64,000 nt of DNA from Herpetosiphon llansteffanensis (GTDB lineage Bacteria; Chloroflexota; Chloroflexia; Chloroflexales; Herpetosiphonaceae). Positions 44,901 to 52,578 of the stretch are shown here, one piece after another. The notes under the pieces were generated by a model, which saw only the letters and a list, made by a program, of their open reading frames with translations, did not search any database and was not told the origin of the DNA. The stretch is taken from assembly GCF_003205875.1 (NCBI RefSeq), contig NZ_PUBZ01000158.1, forward strand, positions 87,647 to 151,646, given 5' to 3'. The translations under genes and the position numbers were made by a program. Numbering within the stretch: position 1 is the stretch's first letter; each line of letters begins with the position of its first letter.

Positions 44901-47900
44901 GTGCACTGCGTACTACTGCACCATTGGTTGTGCCATTATCATCATTATTGATATTATTGTCGGGATCGGGCGCTGGTTCGTAGGGGCCAGTTGCCAAGGC
45001 TTGGCTGCCCGTGCTCGAAACAAAATTGGCTGGTTGTGTTAGCTGAACATAATAATCACCAGGCAATAATCCTGCAAAGCTATAATTACCGCCACCGCTC
45101 GTCGTGGTGCTGGCAATTAACACATTTGAGGCATTGTAGATTGCAACATTAACGTTATCGATGCCTGCTTCGCCAACATCCAATAAACCATTATTGTTGA
45201 CATCGTTCCAAACGCGATTGCCAAGGCTGAGCTTGAAGAAGCCAAAATCAACCGTTAAATTGGTGGTTGCGTCTGGTTCGGCTGGGTCGCCAGTACACAA
45301 GTTGGTTTCCGTGGTTGGTTCGCTGCCGCCTAGCGTGATAACTTGGCTCAACACCCCATCGGTGGCGAGGTTTGCACCTTCAACGCCATTATCATCATTT
45401 TCAAGATTATTATTGGCGCTCGCTGCGGTGATAGTGCTGCTGCGATAGCCTGCTAAGGCATTGCCTGCATTAAAGTTGGTCGGATTAATCCGCACAACAT
45501 AACTATTGGCGGCTAAGCCATCGAAGCGATAGCAGCCATTGGCCGTGGTATTTTGGGTTGCCAAGGCGGTGCCACTATCGGGAACACCGTTTGCATCAGC
45601 ATCGGCAAACAAGCTGACGCTGACTCCGCTAATGCCTTGCTCGCTTGCATCGAGGGTTCCGTTGTTGTTGGTATCGAACCAAACACGGTTGCCCACGCTA
45701 TAGCCATAAAAACCAATGTCGTAGCTATGGTTGTTATCGCCGGCAACTCCGGTATTGAAAGTGATAACTGCATCGGCACCGCTGATCGTTGCGTCTGAGT
45801 CGCGCAGATCGCTGTTAGCACCGCTGTTGAAGTCGGTGATCGTCAGATTTTTGTTGGCCAAGGCTGCTTGGGCCGAAGCCACACGAATTGAGTAGCCAGT
45901 TCGGTTTGGTTGCAAACCAGTAATATTGAAAATCGTGCTACCAGTGTTGGTGCCTGCTAATGATGAGAAACGATAGTTGCCATTGGCATCGGTGGTGGCG
46001 GTGGCCAGCACGGTTGTGCCATTGGTATCGAACAAACGCACGGCCACGCCGCTTAATGCTTGCTCACCAGCATCCTGAATCCCATTATTATTAGCATCGT
46101 TCCAAATTCGGTTGCCAATTTCAATTGGCGCTGCATCGCACAATGCTTCAAGATCGCCTAAACCACCAGCTTTGGCCAGCGTGTTTTGCTGGGCATTGCT
46201 ATCGTAAATGCGATAGGCGCGGCTGCGATTGCCAGTGCTGTTGTTGAGCCACAAGATCCCGCCATCGAAGTATTGCGTGGCATCGAAAATTGGATCATAG
46301 ATGGTTTGGACGACATCAGGTTTGCCTGGAATTTGCAACAAGCCGCCGAGCGGAATTTCGTCGTGCTCAGGGTAGTTGTCACGATAGTAATATTCGCCGC
46401 CGCCTGGGCCTTGGTTCGTGCCAGCGCCAGCAGTGGTTGTGCCACCACACGAACCGTTTGCTTCCAGTGTCCAGCTACTACCATTGCCACAAGCACGCAA
46501 AATATCGCCTGCTGAGTCGCCGATGTAGAGTGTGGTGCTGCCAGCGGTGGTGTTATTTTGATTAAAGCCCATTTGATCGCTGAAGCGGTCGCGGATACCT
46601 AAGATCATGTTGCCGTTATCGAATTCGATGTCGGTCAACATTGGTTGCGGTTGAACATATTCGCCGCCAAAGCCGGTTGCCGTGACAGTGAAGTTGGTGC
46701 GCCATGGATTCCAGACGGCGCTGGTACAGCCGCCAGCAACCACTGCACAACCACGGGTGTGGTTCAATGGGAAGTTCAGCACTTGGGTGAAGGTTGTGCT
46801 GGTTGGATTGAATTGGTAGACATAACCGCGTAAATTGGCGGCATTGGCCGTTGATTGGGCCGAACAAACCATGCCCAAATAAACGAAGCCTTCGTTGACA
46901 GCCAAGGCGTAGGGTCGGTTATCGCCAACAGCACAATCGGCTGGGGCGGGTACGGTATAACGGCTAATTGCTGCTGCCGTTGGCGCGGTTGGCGTTAAGC
47001 CAATCGGAATTTTATACAATTGTTTTGAGGCAAGGTTAACCGTCCAGAGCGTGGTTTCATCTTCGGAAATATCCATATCGCCGAGCGAAATTTTGCCAAC
47101 GGGGTCCCAACTCGCTGAATCGTGTACGAGGTCGGTGCCAGTTGGGTGGGGGTTTGCCCCAGCTGTGTTTGCCCCAAATAAAGCATTTAAATCAAGGAAC
47201 AAGCTGACCGTGCGTGGGCTAGGTGTAATACGATAAATTGCGCCAGTGCCGTTTGGCCCGAAGCCAACGTGGCGTTTCATTACTGACGAGGCAAACAAGC
47301 TTTTCGATGAGCGCTGCCAAGCCAAACCGAAGGTTGGGCCAGTTTCAGCACCAAAGGCCAAATCGCTTGGAGCTGGGCTGTCGATGCCCAAGGTTTGGGT
47401 GCTGCCTGCGGTGTATGGGAAGCCCACAATCGAGTGGAAGGCCGCTGATGGAGCTTGATCTTGATGGCCCATACTGTAACAGTTGGTCACCAAGGTTGGG
47501 TTATCTTGGCAGTAGTTGGCTGGGTTGTTAAAGCCCATATTGGCGGCTGTGCTGCCACCACTCAAAAACAAGACAGTTGAGCCTGAATTGCTGCCCATCG
47601 GCCCTGATTTGACCGTGCTTGGCGCATTGGTAAATTCAACCCGATATGGCCCGCTATAGGCCGTTGCATCGTTAATTGTATAGTTGCCAGTGGCATTGGT
47701 GGTGGCTGTACCAACCACTGCATTGCTGGCGTTGTAGACGGTGACGGTTACGCCACTCAGGCCCGGCTCCAAACTATCGATTACGCCGTTGGCGTTGTAA
47801 TCGCGATAAGCCCGCCCGCTAATGGTCGCTGCGGCATAGGCCACTGATCCAGCGTTTGGCAGCATGGTGATTGCGAGTGCTACCAATAAACTACAACACA

Positions 47901-47943
47901 CCACCAGGGTGCTGAATGAGTATCGAGGAGATGCTTGCTTCAT
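38902..47943 (-). CDS. Giant secreted SdrD-type repeat adhesin
   Basis: 3,013 residues from ATG 47943, seven bases after AGAGGT. Order: signal peptide (about 1-38, ending VAYAA), SdrD-B domain 1, a beta-propeller-like region of about 450 residues, sixteen further SdrD-B domains each opening L/I/V-G-N/D-x-V-W-x-D-x-N-x-N/D-G, and a C-terminal domain (about 2,900-3,013; ADFSATRVANTVVVQWTTVSES, GFHLYRSS). It ends SYRIFLPMTTR. SdrD-B domains are calcium-stabilised Ig-like spacers of surface adhesins. Domains 5-8 and 9-12 form an exact-length duplication. Confidence 0.9.
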   Translation of the reverse strand: MKQASPRYSFSTLVVCCSLLVALAITMLPNAGSVAYAAATISGRAYRDYNANGVIDSLEPGLSGVTVTVYNASNAVVGTATTNATGNYTINDATAYSGPYRVEFTNAPSTVKSGPMGSNSGSTVLFLSGGSTAANMGFNNPANYCQDNPTLVTNCYSMGHQDQAPSAAFHSIVGFPYTAGSTQTLGIDSPAPSDLAFGAETGPTFGLAWQRSSKSLFASSVMKRHVGFGPNGTGAIYRITPSPRTVSLFLDLNALFGANTAGANPHPTGTDLVHDSASWDPVGKISLGDMDISEDETTLWTVNLASKQLYKIPIGLTPTAPTAAAISRYTVPAPADCAVGDNRPYALAVNEGFVYLGMVCSAQSTANAANLRGYVYQFNPTSTTFTQVLNFPLNHTRGCAVVAGGCTSAVWNPWRTNFTVTATGFGGEYVQPQPMLTDIEFDNGNMILGIRDRFSDQMGFNQNNTTAGSTTLYIGDSAGDILRACGNGSSWTLEANGSCGGTTTAGAGTNQGPGGGEYYYRDNYPEHDEIPLGGLLQIPGKPDVVQTIYDPIFDATQYFDGGILWLNNSTGNRSRAYRIYDSNAQQNTLAKAGGLGDLEALCDAAPIEIGNRIWNDANNNGIQDAGEQALSGVAVRLFDTNGTTVLATATTDANGNYRFSSLAGTNTGSTIFNITGLQPNRTGYSIRVASAQAALANKNLTITDFNSGANSDLRDSDATISGADAVITFNTGVAGDNNHSYDIGFYGYSVGNRVWFDTNNNGTLDASEQGISGVSVSLFADADANGVPDSGTALATQNTTANGCYRFDGLAANSYVVRINPTNFNAGNALAGYRSSTITAASANNNLENDDNGVEGANLATDGVLSQVITLGGSEPTTETNLCTGDPAEPDATTNLTVDFGFFKLSLGNRVWNDVNNNGLLDVGEAGIDNVNVAIYNASNVLIASTTTSGGGNYSFAGLLPGDYYVQLTQPANFVSSTGSQALATGPYEPAPDPDNNINNDDNGTTNGAVVRSALITLTPASTGAQNATIVTNATGSTDDTTLDFGLFQPLALGNHVWNDVNNNGLFAAGETGISGVVVNLYRAGSTTVLTSTTTNATGYYHFSMLGAGNYEVELAASNFSGAGALVGYTSSTGTFGSISGPYETAPDPNTNIDSDDNGEVIGALGTTGVIRSASITLAAGSEPTGETNGSNDTTLDANSNLTLDFGVFANLSLGNRVWNDANNDGLRNNGEAGITNVVVDLYIDRNGNGSIDAADAPAVASTQTNASGYYLFSSLNPGNYCVAITSGNFTGAGALAGYSSSTGASTTTGPSEPAPDPDSDTSDDNDNGSIVGTLGSGGSVQSACFNLATGAAPTGETDSNGTGGAIDANSNLTLDFGFYQLLSLGNTVWDDANNDGLLNNGETGIAGVAVELYADDGDGSFDAGDTLIAQTTTIANGIYGFSNLLPGEYIVVLPTTNFGDVGPLHNMTSSTGGGSEPAPDPDNNINNDDNGTVIGTLSTTGVIASQAITLNAGSEPANDGDTSANSNLSLDFGVFALASIGDFVWYDTNGNGLQDGIGGGVSGVTVTLYTPGPDNLPCTADDVFVASQTTSASGAYDFDYLQAGNYVIQFSDLPAGYVFTQANVGADDTIDSDANAAGCTGIISLVLSEHNETVDAGIYQPLAVGNYVWNDANNNGSFNAGETGISGVVVNLYREGSSTVLASTTTNATGYYHFAGLTAGNYDLELAASNFSGAGALVGYTSSTGTVGSVSGPYETAPDPEGNVDNDDNGTIIGTLGTTGVIKTASVTLLAGSEPTGETNGSGDATIDANSNLTVDFGVYQPLSLGNRVWEDSNNDGLRNNGEAGIDNVTVDLYLDRNNNGVIDAADAPIVASVQTNASGYYLFNNLLAGNYCVAIPSSNFTGIGALLGKSSSTGATAATGPFEPAPDPDSDNADNNDNGAVVGTLGSGGSVQSACFSLAAGAAPTGEADSNGTGGAIDANSNLTIDFGFYHLLSLGDLVWDDDNNDGWYNNGETGIAGVAVDLYADDGDGVFDAGDTLVDQTTTSAGGLYLFDQLVPGEYIVVLPAPNFATGGPLQSMASSTGGNTEPASDPDTNINNDDNGTTIGTLGTTGVVASQAISLDAGSEPTNDGDTEADSNLSLDFGLFHLGGLGNYVWFDTNGNGLQDGIGGGVGGILVTLYTPGPDNLQCTADDMFVASQTTSGTGNYSFGQLTPGSYLVQFSGLPAGSVFTTPNVGGDDTIDSDADPVTGCSGLVTVTVNGYNDTIDAGIYQLAGLGNYVWHDLNVNGIQDGNEQGIPNVTVNLYIDNNTDGIPDGAAINTTVTGALGDYFFGLLSPNSYLVEFVAPSGYFFTQQGAGSDPALDSNANPTTGQAATVTLASGDSNPTIDAGLYQYASLGNLIWYDTNLNGLFDAGETGVNGLTVNLLDSSNAVIATTTTVNGSYQFTNLMPGVGYYVEFTKPANYNFSPVNVGANDTIDSDANPTTGVSALIILASGENNPNIDAGIYELASIGNFVWEDSNGNGIQDAGEPGIAVVTVHLYNNTVLVDTQITDANGNYSFTGLIPGSYNLDFQAPVGMVFTTANVGGNDAIDSDADPITSATPATNLTAGENDPTWDAGFYTPVSLGNVVWNDINNNGIVDGTEVGIGNVTVDLYRDRNANNQPDAGEMITTTTTNAGGTYLFDNLMPGDYIVVLPSSNFAAGAALENYVTSTGNFGAQPTPYEPGSDPDNDINNDDNGTAFAGGIKSLAATVLANSEPTDDGDSSANSNLSIDFGVFIPASLGNIVWYDTDADGQYVPGDGGVPGVIVTLYDINGTAIISTTTDANGNYQFDNLPPGNYIVGFDNLPSGFVFTHDNSGSDASDSDVDPNTGTTGVIVLNPGDNNGSVYAGVTTPNAIELADFSATRVANTVVVQWTTVSESKTLGFHLYRSSDGNRANAVRVTSSMIAAQGRSGGASYRWIDSNVDDSSTYFYWLVETELEGNTNEYGPANTNGTQATSYRIFLPMTTR
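41111..44783. repeat. Two-copy super-repeat in the adhesin gene
   Basis: Four-domain blocks repeat with an offset of exactly 1,836 bases (612 codons). Equivalent CCAAAC positions are 44770/42934, 44287/42451 and 43306/41470. Block boundaries are approximate; the copies differ by many substitutions but keep the reading frame and length. Confidence 0.85.
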
Positions 47944-47966
47944 ACAATAAACCTCTGTGATAAGCA

Positions 47967-48875
47967 CTACGCAGCGCGGCGTTGAATGCCAAAACCAATC
48001 AGACAGACCAAGAGACCTAATAAGCCAATAAACCATAAGGCAGCATTATCGGCGCTACTCGTTTGGGGCAATGGCCGCTGGCCGCCTGCTGGCGAGCCGA
48101 CTGGATTCGCACTTGGTTGCGGCGTGTTTGGCCCAACGGTCGCTCCTGGCATGGGCGTTGTGTTTGGCAGCGGGGTTGTCGTTGGTTGCCCAGGCGTTAC
48201 CCGTGGATCGGGAGTTGCGCTTGGAATACTTTCATTTGGCGTAGCCGTTGTTGTTGCTCCTGGCACTGAGCCAGTTGGCGTAACGTTTGGCCCAGTTGTT
48301 GGTACGCTATTGGTTGGCAAGGCCGTACCCGTTGGAAGCGACGGATCGGGCGTGTTGGTTGGCGTTGCCGGATTTGGTGTATTGGTCGGAAGTGAAGGAT
48401 CGGGCGTATTCGTTGGAACTGCTGGATCAGGCGTATTCGTTGGCGTATTGCTTGGAACTGCCGGATCAGGCGTATTCGTTGGCGTATTGCTTGGGAGCGA
48501 AGGATCTGGTGTATTCGTTGGCAAGACTGTTCGCGTTGGCAACGAAGGATCTGGCGTGCTAGTTGGCAACGGCGTAATCGTTGGCGGGCCGAGATCAGGC
48601 GTGTTTGTTGGTAACGCCGTGCTGGTTGCCGTCGCCGTATTGGTTGGGGTATCGGTTGGCAACGCCGTATTGGTGGGCGTATTGGTTGGGGTTGGGGTAT
48701 TTGTCGGCGTATTGGTTGGCGTATTGGTTGGCGTATTTGTCGGCGTGTTGGTTGGGGTTGGCGGCTCGGTTGGGGTTAACGCCAAAGGCGCAACATTCGC
48801 AGGTTGCGAATATTGGCTTGGCATAACCACCAGCGCGATGAGCACAATTACAAGAGAGCGAATGAACCAGATCAT
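47967..48875 (-). CDS. Thr/Pro-rich cell-wall protein with LPQTS-type sorting signal
   Basis: 302 residues from ATG 48875, eight bases after GGGAG. Signal peptide (about 1-25), then about 200 residues of low-complexity Thr-Pro-Thr-Asn and Asp-Pro-x-Pro-Thr-Asn-Thr-Pro repeats, a Gly/Asn/Pro region, and the end [16 protein letters not shown]...IQRRAA: an LPxT[GS]-like motif (about 269-273), a hydrophobic helix and a basic tail, as in sortase substrates. It lies 23 bases upstream of the adhesin gene and is probably cotranscribed; it may be a wall-spanning stalk. No sortase is in the window. Confidence 0.85.
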   Translation of the reverse strand: MIWFIRSLVIVLIALVVMPSQYSQPANVAPLALTPTEPPTPTNTPTNTPTNTPTNTPTNTPTPTNTPTNTALPTDTPTNTATATSTALPTNTPDLGPPTITPLPTSTPDPSLPTRTVLPTNTPDPSLPSNTPTNTPDPAVPSNTPTNTPDPAVPTNTPDPSLPTNTPNPATPTNTPDPSLPTGTALPTNSVPTTGPNVTPTGSVPGATTTATPNESIPSATPDPRVTPGQPTTTPLPNTTPMPGATVGPNTPQPSANPVGSPAGGQRPLPQTSSADNAALWFIGLLGLLVCLIGFGIQRRAA

Positions 48876-48974
48876 ACAGGCTACTCCCACATCTGAGGGC
48901 TGAGCGCTTTCGCTGATCGCGAATCGTGAAAGCAACCTAACCCAACAACAAAACGGTGAATAATGACACTTCAA

Positions 48975-49459
48975 TGAGAATTCGTTCTTTAGACCGTCGC
49001 AGGAGCTTTTTTTGGTAAGCCGATAACCCCAACCTGACCATGACGGTGGATTAAGCAGTGCCTAGGATTAATGGGCTAGTAACTTGGGGGGAGGTAGTCA
49101 TGCTGGAAATACTGGGATTAAATCAAAAAAAGCCCTAGATTAATGCTTGTTGGGCTGATTTGTATAGTTTCAACAAACCGCTAAGTTGCTAGCAGGCTTT
49201 GTTGAAACGTTTGGAGATTACAGTGCATTCTGATTAAGGTTGCTTACTAAACCTGTCAAGATCTTCTATGCTTGAATGGGAACAACCATTGTGGGAAATG
49301 AGGAGTAGAATGGGAACAACCATTTTGAGAAATGAGGAGTAGAAGCGGATTAATTTACTTATTCAAGTCAGTGCCAACCCATCCTTCTTATACGCTATGA
49401 ATGGTTGGAGCGAGACAACCAAATTGATGCAAGTTAGTGGATAAATCATTAACACTAGC
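48975..49459. other. 485-bp intergenic region with structured repeats
   Basis: It holds the hairpin GTTTCAACAAA/TTTGTTGAAAC (49167-49208) and a 34-bp tandem duplication (49274-49341). No gene was found. The adhesin-operon promoter should lie near 48880-49080 but could not be fixed. Confidence 0.5.
49274..49341. repeat. 34-bp tandem duplication
   Basis: Two copies beginning GAATGGGAACAACCATT, at 49274 and 49308, differing at two bases. Each copy carries an AGGAGTA end that looks like a ribosome site, but no frame follows. Confidence 0.85.
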
Positions 49460-49765
49460 CTAGAGGACTAGCATCGCCACTGCCCCGCATCCAAGGAGGA
49501 TTGCCCAATATTCCATGCGTAGCAACATAAACGAGTGGGCAGTTTGGAAATTTGATCGCGCCATTGGACTATCACGCTGATTAAGATATCGGCCAAGAAA
49601 CCACACGATAATCGCGACAATAATTAACGCTCCGGCAAAGAGCGGACGAGAATATAGTTTGTAGATTCCAGAACCTATAAACTTATCAACGGCCAACTGT
49701 ACAAGTGCTGGCATTGCCAGTATCAAGATGCCAACTAACCAGCCCCAGCCTCGCCAAATAATCAT
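49460..49765 (-). CDS. Small membrane protein
   Basis: 101 residues with three hydrophobic helices (about 8-25, 42-60, 85-101) and a polar loop NQRDSPMARSNFQTAH. GGAAGGT precedes the ATG. No family recognised. It is followed by a large gap and is probably monocistronic. Confidence 0.6.
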   Translation of the reverse strand: MIIWRGWGWLVGILILAMPALVQLAVDKFIGSGIYKLYSRPLFAGALIIVAIIVWFLGRYLNQRDSPMARSNFQTAHSFMLLRMEYWAILLGCGAVAMLVL

Positions 49766-49881
49766 AATACCTTCCTGTTATCTCCACGGTAAACAGCTTA
49801 AGATCAACATCATAATCAGCATAATTATACTTTATATCGAACCCATGTGGAGTTTATAAAGCATCAGAGATTCATGGCTAA

Positions 49882-49949
49882 AACGGTAGGGAATTCTTCG
49901 TATAGATGGATGTGTCATCACCCACCTATACGAAGAATTCCCTACCGTT
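49882..49949. terminator. 24-bp perfect inverted repeat
   Basis: 49882-49905 and 49926-49949 are perfectly complementary over 24 bases (starting AACGGTAGGGAATTCTTCG) with a 20-base loop that can form its own GATG/CATC stem. On the minus strand it is followed by TTTTAG and lies about 70 bases after the trypsin-like gene. It could be a terminator or the remnant of a small mobile element. Confidence 0.55.
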
Positions 49950-50019
49950 CCTTCCAACCTATCTAACTTTGGGAAACCATTGTTCAGATATATGTCTTTA
50001 GCTTTGCTTAAAAATTAGC

Positions 50020-50985
50020 TTATGGGGCGGTATTGATCCAGGTGTTGAAGTTGCTCAAGACGGTTGAGGTGATGCGCGTACCTGAGTTGGTGGTGCTGCC
50101 ACCATTGGTGTGAACCCCAATTGAGCAGTTGCTGCAGCTGCCGCTGCTGTTCCAAATTGGTGAGCCACTTTGGCCGCCGTAGGTATCGTTAGCATACGAG
50201 AGGCGGTAGGTGCTTGCGCTGCGCACGGTATCAGCGTGGAACCACATCGTGCCTGAGGCTTTATCGCCTGGGTAGCCAGCAATGTTGGTTGCTTGGCCAA
50301 CTAAGCCTGTGCTGCTTGGGGCGCGCAAGCCGAACCACCCAGTTTGGCTGCCAACGCTACAGTTGATTTTGAATGCACCATAATCGTAGTTGGCGCTGCC
50401 ACTGGTTTGCCATTGCGAAACTGTGAACAATTTGGTTGCGTTACAGCCACCATACGGGTTTGAGCTGCCATTGCGGCCTGGATAGAATTTAACGTTGGTC
50501 ACCCAAGCGTTGTTGCTCCAGAGACAGTGGCCAGCAGTTGCCACTGTATTGGCGCTGATCAACCAACCAGTACAAATATAGTTGCCACCACCACTACTAA
50601 AGGTAATTTGGCCAATCCGGCGATAAGGATCAGAGGTGGTTGCCGTAATGCGCACTCGATTGTCGGCCCCAATGACTGAGCTGAGGCCTTCTTGGCTGCC
50701 ACTTTGGGTTGCAGGCAAAGCGTTGGGATCAACTTCCTCGGCCCGATCATCTTCGGCTAAAACACCAGTTCCATCGCTGCCTGCGATGTATGCACCAAAT
50801 TGATCATAGACAATGCCTTTGGTGTTGACTTCTACCGGCTTTCCATCACTGGCCACAATCGTATGCGGATCGACCGCACCTTCGACTTCTTTCTTGGCCA
50901 AGCTAACATCACCTTGGGCCAAGCTCAAGCCTAAAACGCTCAAGACTACCGCGACCCGTGTGTACCGCCGAACAGATAGACGCAT
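50020..50985 (-). CDS. Secreted trypsin-like (V8/S1B) serine protease
   Basis: 321 residues with a signal peptide (about 1-30), a propeptide (about 31-110) and a chymotrypsin-fold domain. Triad: His153 in VATAGHC, Asp201 in NYDYGAFKI, Ser273 in YGGQSGSP (GQSG rather than GDSG). Cys pairs occur (ICTGW/GHC, CNATK/INCS, SCSNCS). The look is of the V8/glutamyl-endopeptidase group. It is presumably an extracellular nutritional protease suited to a predatory or biofilm life. AGGAGG precedes the ATG and a promoter is seen upstream. Confidence 0.92.
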   Translation of the reverse strand: MRLSVRRYTRVAVVLSVLGLSLAQGDVSLAKKEVEGAVDPHTIVASDGKPVEVNTKGIVYDQFGAYIAGSDGTGVLAEDDRAEEVDPNALPATQSGSQEGLSSVIGADNRVRITATTSDPYRRIGQITFSSGGGNYICTGWLISANTVATAGHCLWSNNAWVTNVKFYPGRNGSSNPYGGCNATKLFTVSQWQTSGSANYDYGAFKINCSVGSQTGWFGLRAPSSTGLVGQATNIAGYPGDKASGTMWFHADTVRSASTYRLSYANDTYGGQSGSPIWNSSGSCSNCSIGVHTNGGSTTNSGTRITSTVLSNFNTWINTAP

Positions 50986-51063
50986 TGCTGATCCTCCTAT
51001 TAGGTTGGGCTAATGAGAACCGAGATTGGAAGTGGTGTGCCATTTGATGTGTGGATGTGCATA

Positions 51064-51091
51064 AGTATATATTAAAATATTTTAATTGCAA
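51064..51091 (-). promoter_or_regulatory. Promoter for the trypsin-like protease gene
   Basis: On the minus strand TTGCAA (51086-51091), a 16-base spacer and TATACT (51064-51069), about 79 bases before the ATG, in AT-rich DNA. Confidence 0.6.
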
Positions 51092-51128
51092 GTTAAAGAT
51101 TTTAACTTTAATTGGTGCATAGAACACA

Positions 51129-51720
51129 GCGAAATTATGCAGGATGAAGAAAAATCAAAAGTCAGAAGTCAAAAATCAAAAGCGGGGTCAGGGGCCAGCG
51201 ATCAGGGGTCAGGCTATCGGCTGTAGGCTTTTGGCTAGCGGAACATCATTGGTGCAATTCGTGGAATTCGTGGCTAAAAAAACCTTCGCGATCTTTGCGA
51301 TCTTCGCGGTTCGATCCTTCGTGTCCTTCGTGGATCAATCGTTTAACGCAGCGGCGCAGAGCAACCGAAGGATGAAGTATGAGGGATGAGGGATGAAGGA
51401 AAATCAGAAGGCAAAGAGCGAGGGATTAGGGATCAGGGGCTAGCGATCAGGGGTCAGGCTATCTATCGGCTGTGGGCTTTGGTCTGGCACGAACCTAATC
51501 CTCATAATCTGTGCCAATCTGTGGCAAAAAATGGGGATCGGGTGTCGGGGGCTGGGGATCGGTTGGTCGTTCTGTGCCAACAGCCCATAGCCTCAGCTTC
51601 GTGCTTTCGTACGCTTCGTGGATCAATCTAAAAAACAGAGGCCGAGGATCACCTGACCCCTGACCCCTGAAACCTAGAACCTTGTCCAATCCCCGATCCC
51701 CAACAACCACGGCATAAATT
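51129..51720. repeat. Mosaic intergenic repeat block 2
   Basis: The same modules as in block 1, many in reverse orientation: AAGTCAGAAGTCAAAAATC, GGGGTCAGGGGCCAGCGATC, a TTCGCGGTTCG...CCTTCGTGTCCTTCG run (51280-51335) and TTTTGGCTAGCGGAAC. No gene is supported inside it. Confidence 0.75.
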
Positions 51721-51782
51721 GACAGCCCTGCTGAGGCGTTGCACAATGGCACAAACCAAAAGCTTTTGTGAAGGAGGTCGCT

Positions 51783-52526
51783 GTGTTACAGCCATTTGGC
51801 GCACGCAAAGGGCCATTTGTAATTGGGCATCGTGGAGCTGCGGGCTATGCGCCTGAAAATACCATGGCTGCATTTCAGCGCGGCTTGGCCTTGCGTGCCG
51901 ATGCAATCGAATTAGATGTGAATCTGAGCAAAGATGGCGAGTTGATGGTGATTCATGATCCAACCCTCAACCGCACGACCAACGGCTCAGGCTTGGTGTG
52001 TCAGCATACTGCTGCTGAAATTCAGGCGCTTGATGCTGGTTCGTGGTTTGACCCTTCGTTTAGCGATTGTCGCGTGCCAACCTTGCGCGAGGTATTGAGT
52101 TGGGCCAAGGATCGCACCAAAGTCGTGATCGAATTAAAAAATGGCCCGATTTTCTACCCCGATATTGAAGTAGCTTTGGTGCGCTTGCTCGACGAGTTGA
52201 ATGTGCGCGATCAAGTGATGGCAATTTCGTTTGATCATATTGTGTTGGGCCAGCTCAAAGCCATTGCTCCCGATGTGGCCACCGGCGTGATTTATGCCTC
52301 GCGCGTGCCCGATGCGCCAGCAATGGCAAAGTTGGTCAATGCAGACTTGGTGATGCCATATTGGGCAATGTTGACCCGTGAGGAAGTTGATGCTTGCCAT
52401 GCTGCCGATTTGTTCGTTAGCCCGTGGGGTGGCCCCGAACAAGATTATAAGCATATTTTGAGCTTGGGGGTTGATGCGGTTGGCGCTGATTATCCCGACC
52501 GTCCACGCCAATTTATCGCCGAGTAA
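51783..52526 (+). CDS. Glycerophosphodiester phosphodiesterase
   Basis: About 247 residues from GTG 51783, five bases after AAGGAGG; the frame extends to 51768. GDPD motifs: VIGHRGAAGYAPENTMAAF (catalytic His-Arg-Gly and Glu), AIELDVNLSKDGELMVIHDPTLNRTTNGSG (acidic pair and second His), VIELKNG. It splits glycerophosphodiesters into glycerol-3-phosphate and an alcohol, freeing phosphate and carbon from phospholipid headgroups. It is cytoplasmic by lack of a signal peptide, and monocistronic with a strong terminator. Confidence 0.92.
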   Translation: MLQPFGARKGPFVIGHRGAAGYAPENTMAAFQRGLALRADAIELDVNLSKDGELMVIHDPTLNRTTNGSGLVCQHTAAEIQALDAGSWFDPSFSDCRVPTLREVLSWAKDRTKVVIELKNGPIFYPDIEVALVRLLDELNVRDQVMAISFDHIVLGQLKAIAPDVATGVIYASRVPDAPAMAKLVNADLVMPYWAMLTREEVDACHAADLFVSPWGGPEQDYKHILSLGVDAVGADYPDRPRQFIAE

Positions 52527-52542
52527 TCACGTTAATTAATCG

Positions 52543-52570
52543 ACGGGCTACCAAGTTTTTGGTAGCCCGT
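52543..52570 (+). terminator. Rho-independent terminator
   Basis: ACGGGCTACCAA and TTGGTAGCCCGT with a 4-base loop, followed by TTGGTTTTTT; it lies between two converging genes. Confidence 0.92.
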
Positions 52571-52578
52571 TTGGTTTT

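Noticed and set aside
48390..48790. Short evenly spaced repeats that look CRISPR-like
   Set aside because: They are in-frame codon repeats of the Thr-Pro-Asn stalk; no spacers of constant length and no cas genes.
47986..48903. A 305-residue plus-strand frame rich in Val and Gly
   Set aside because: It lies antisense to the Thr/Pro-rich wall protein; its V-G repeats are the complement of the Thr-Asn/Thr-Pro codon repeats. No ribosome site or domain.
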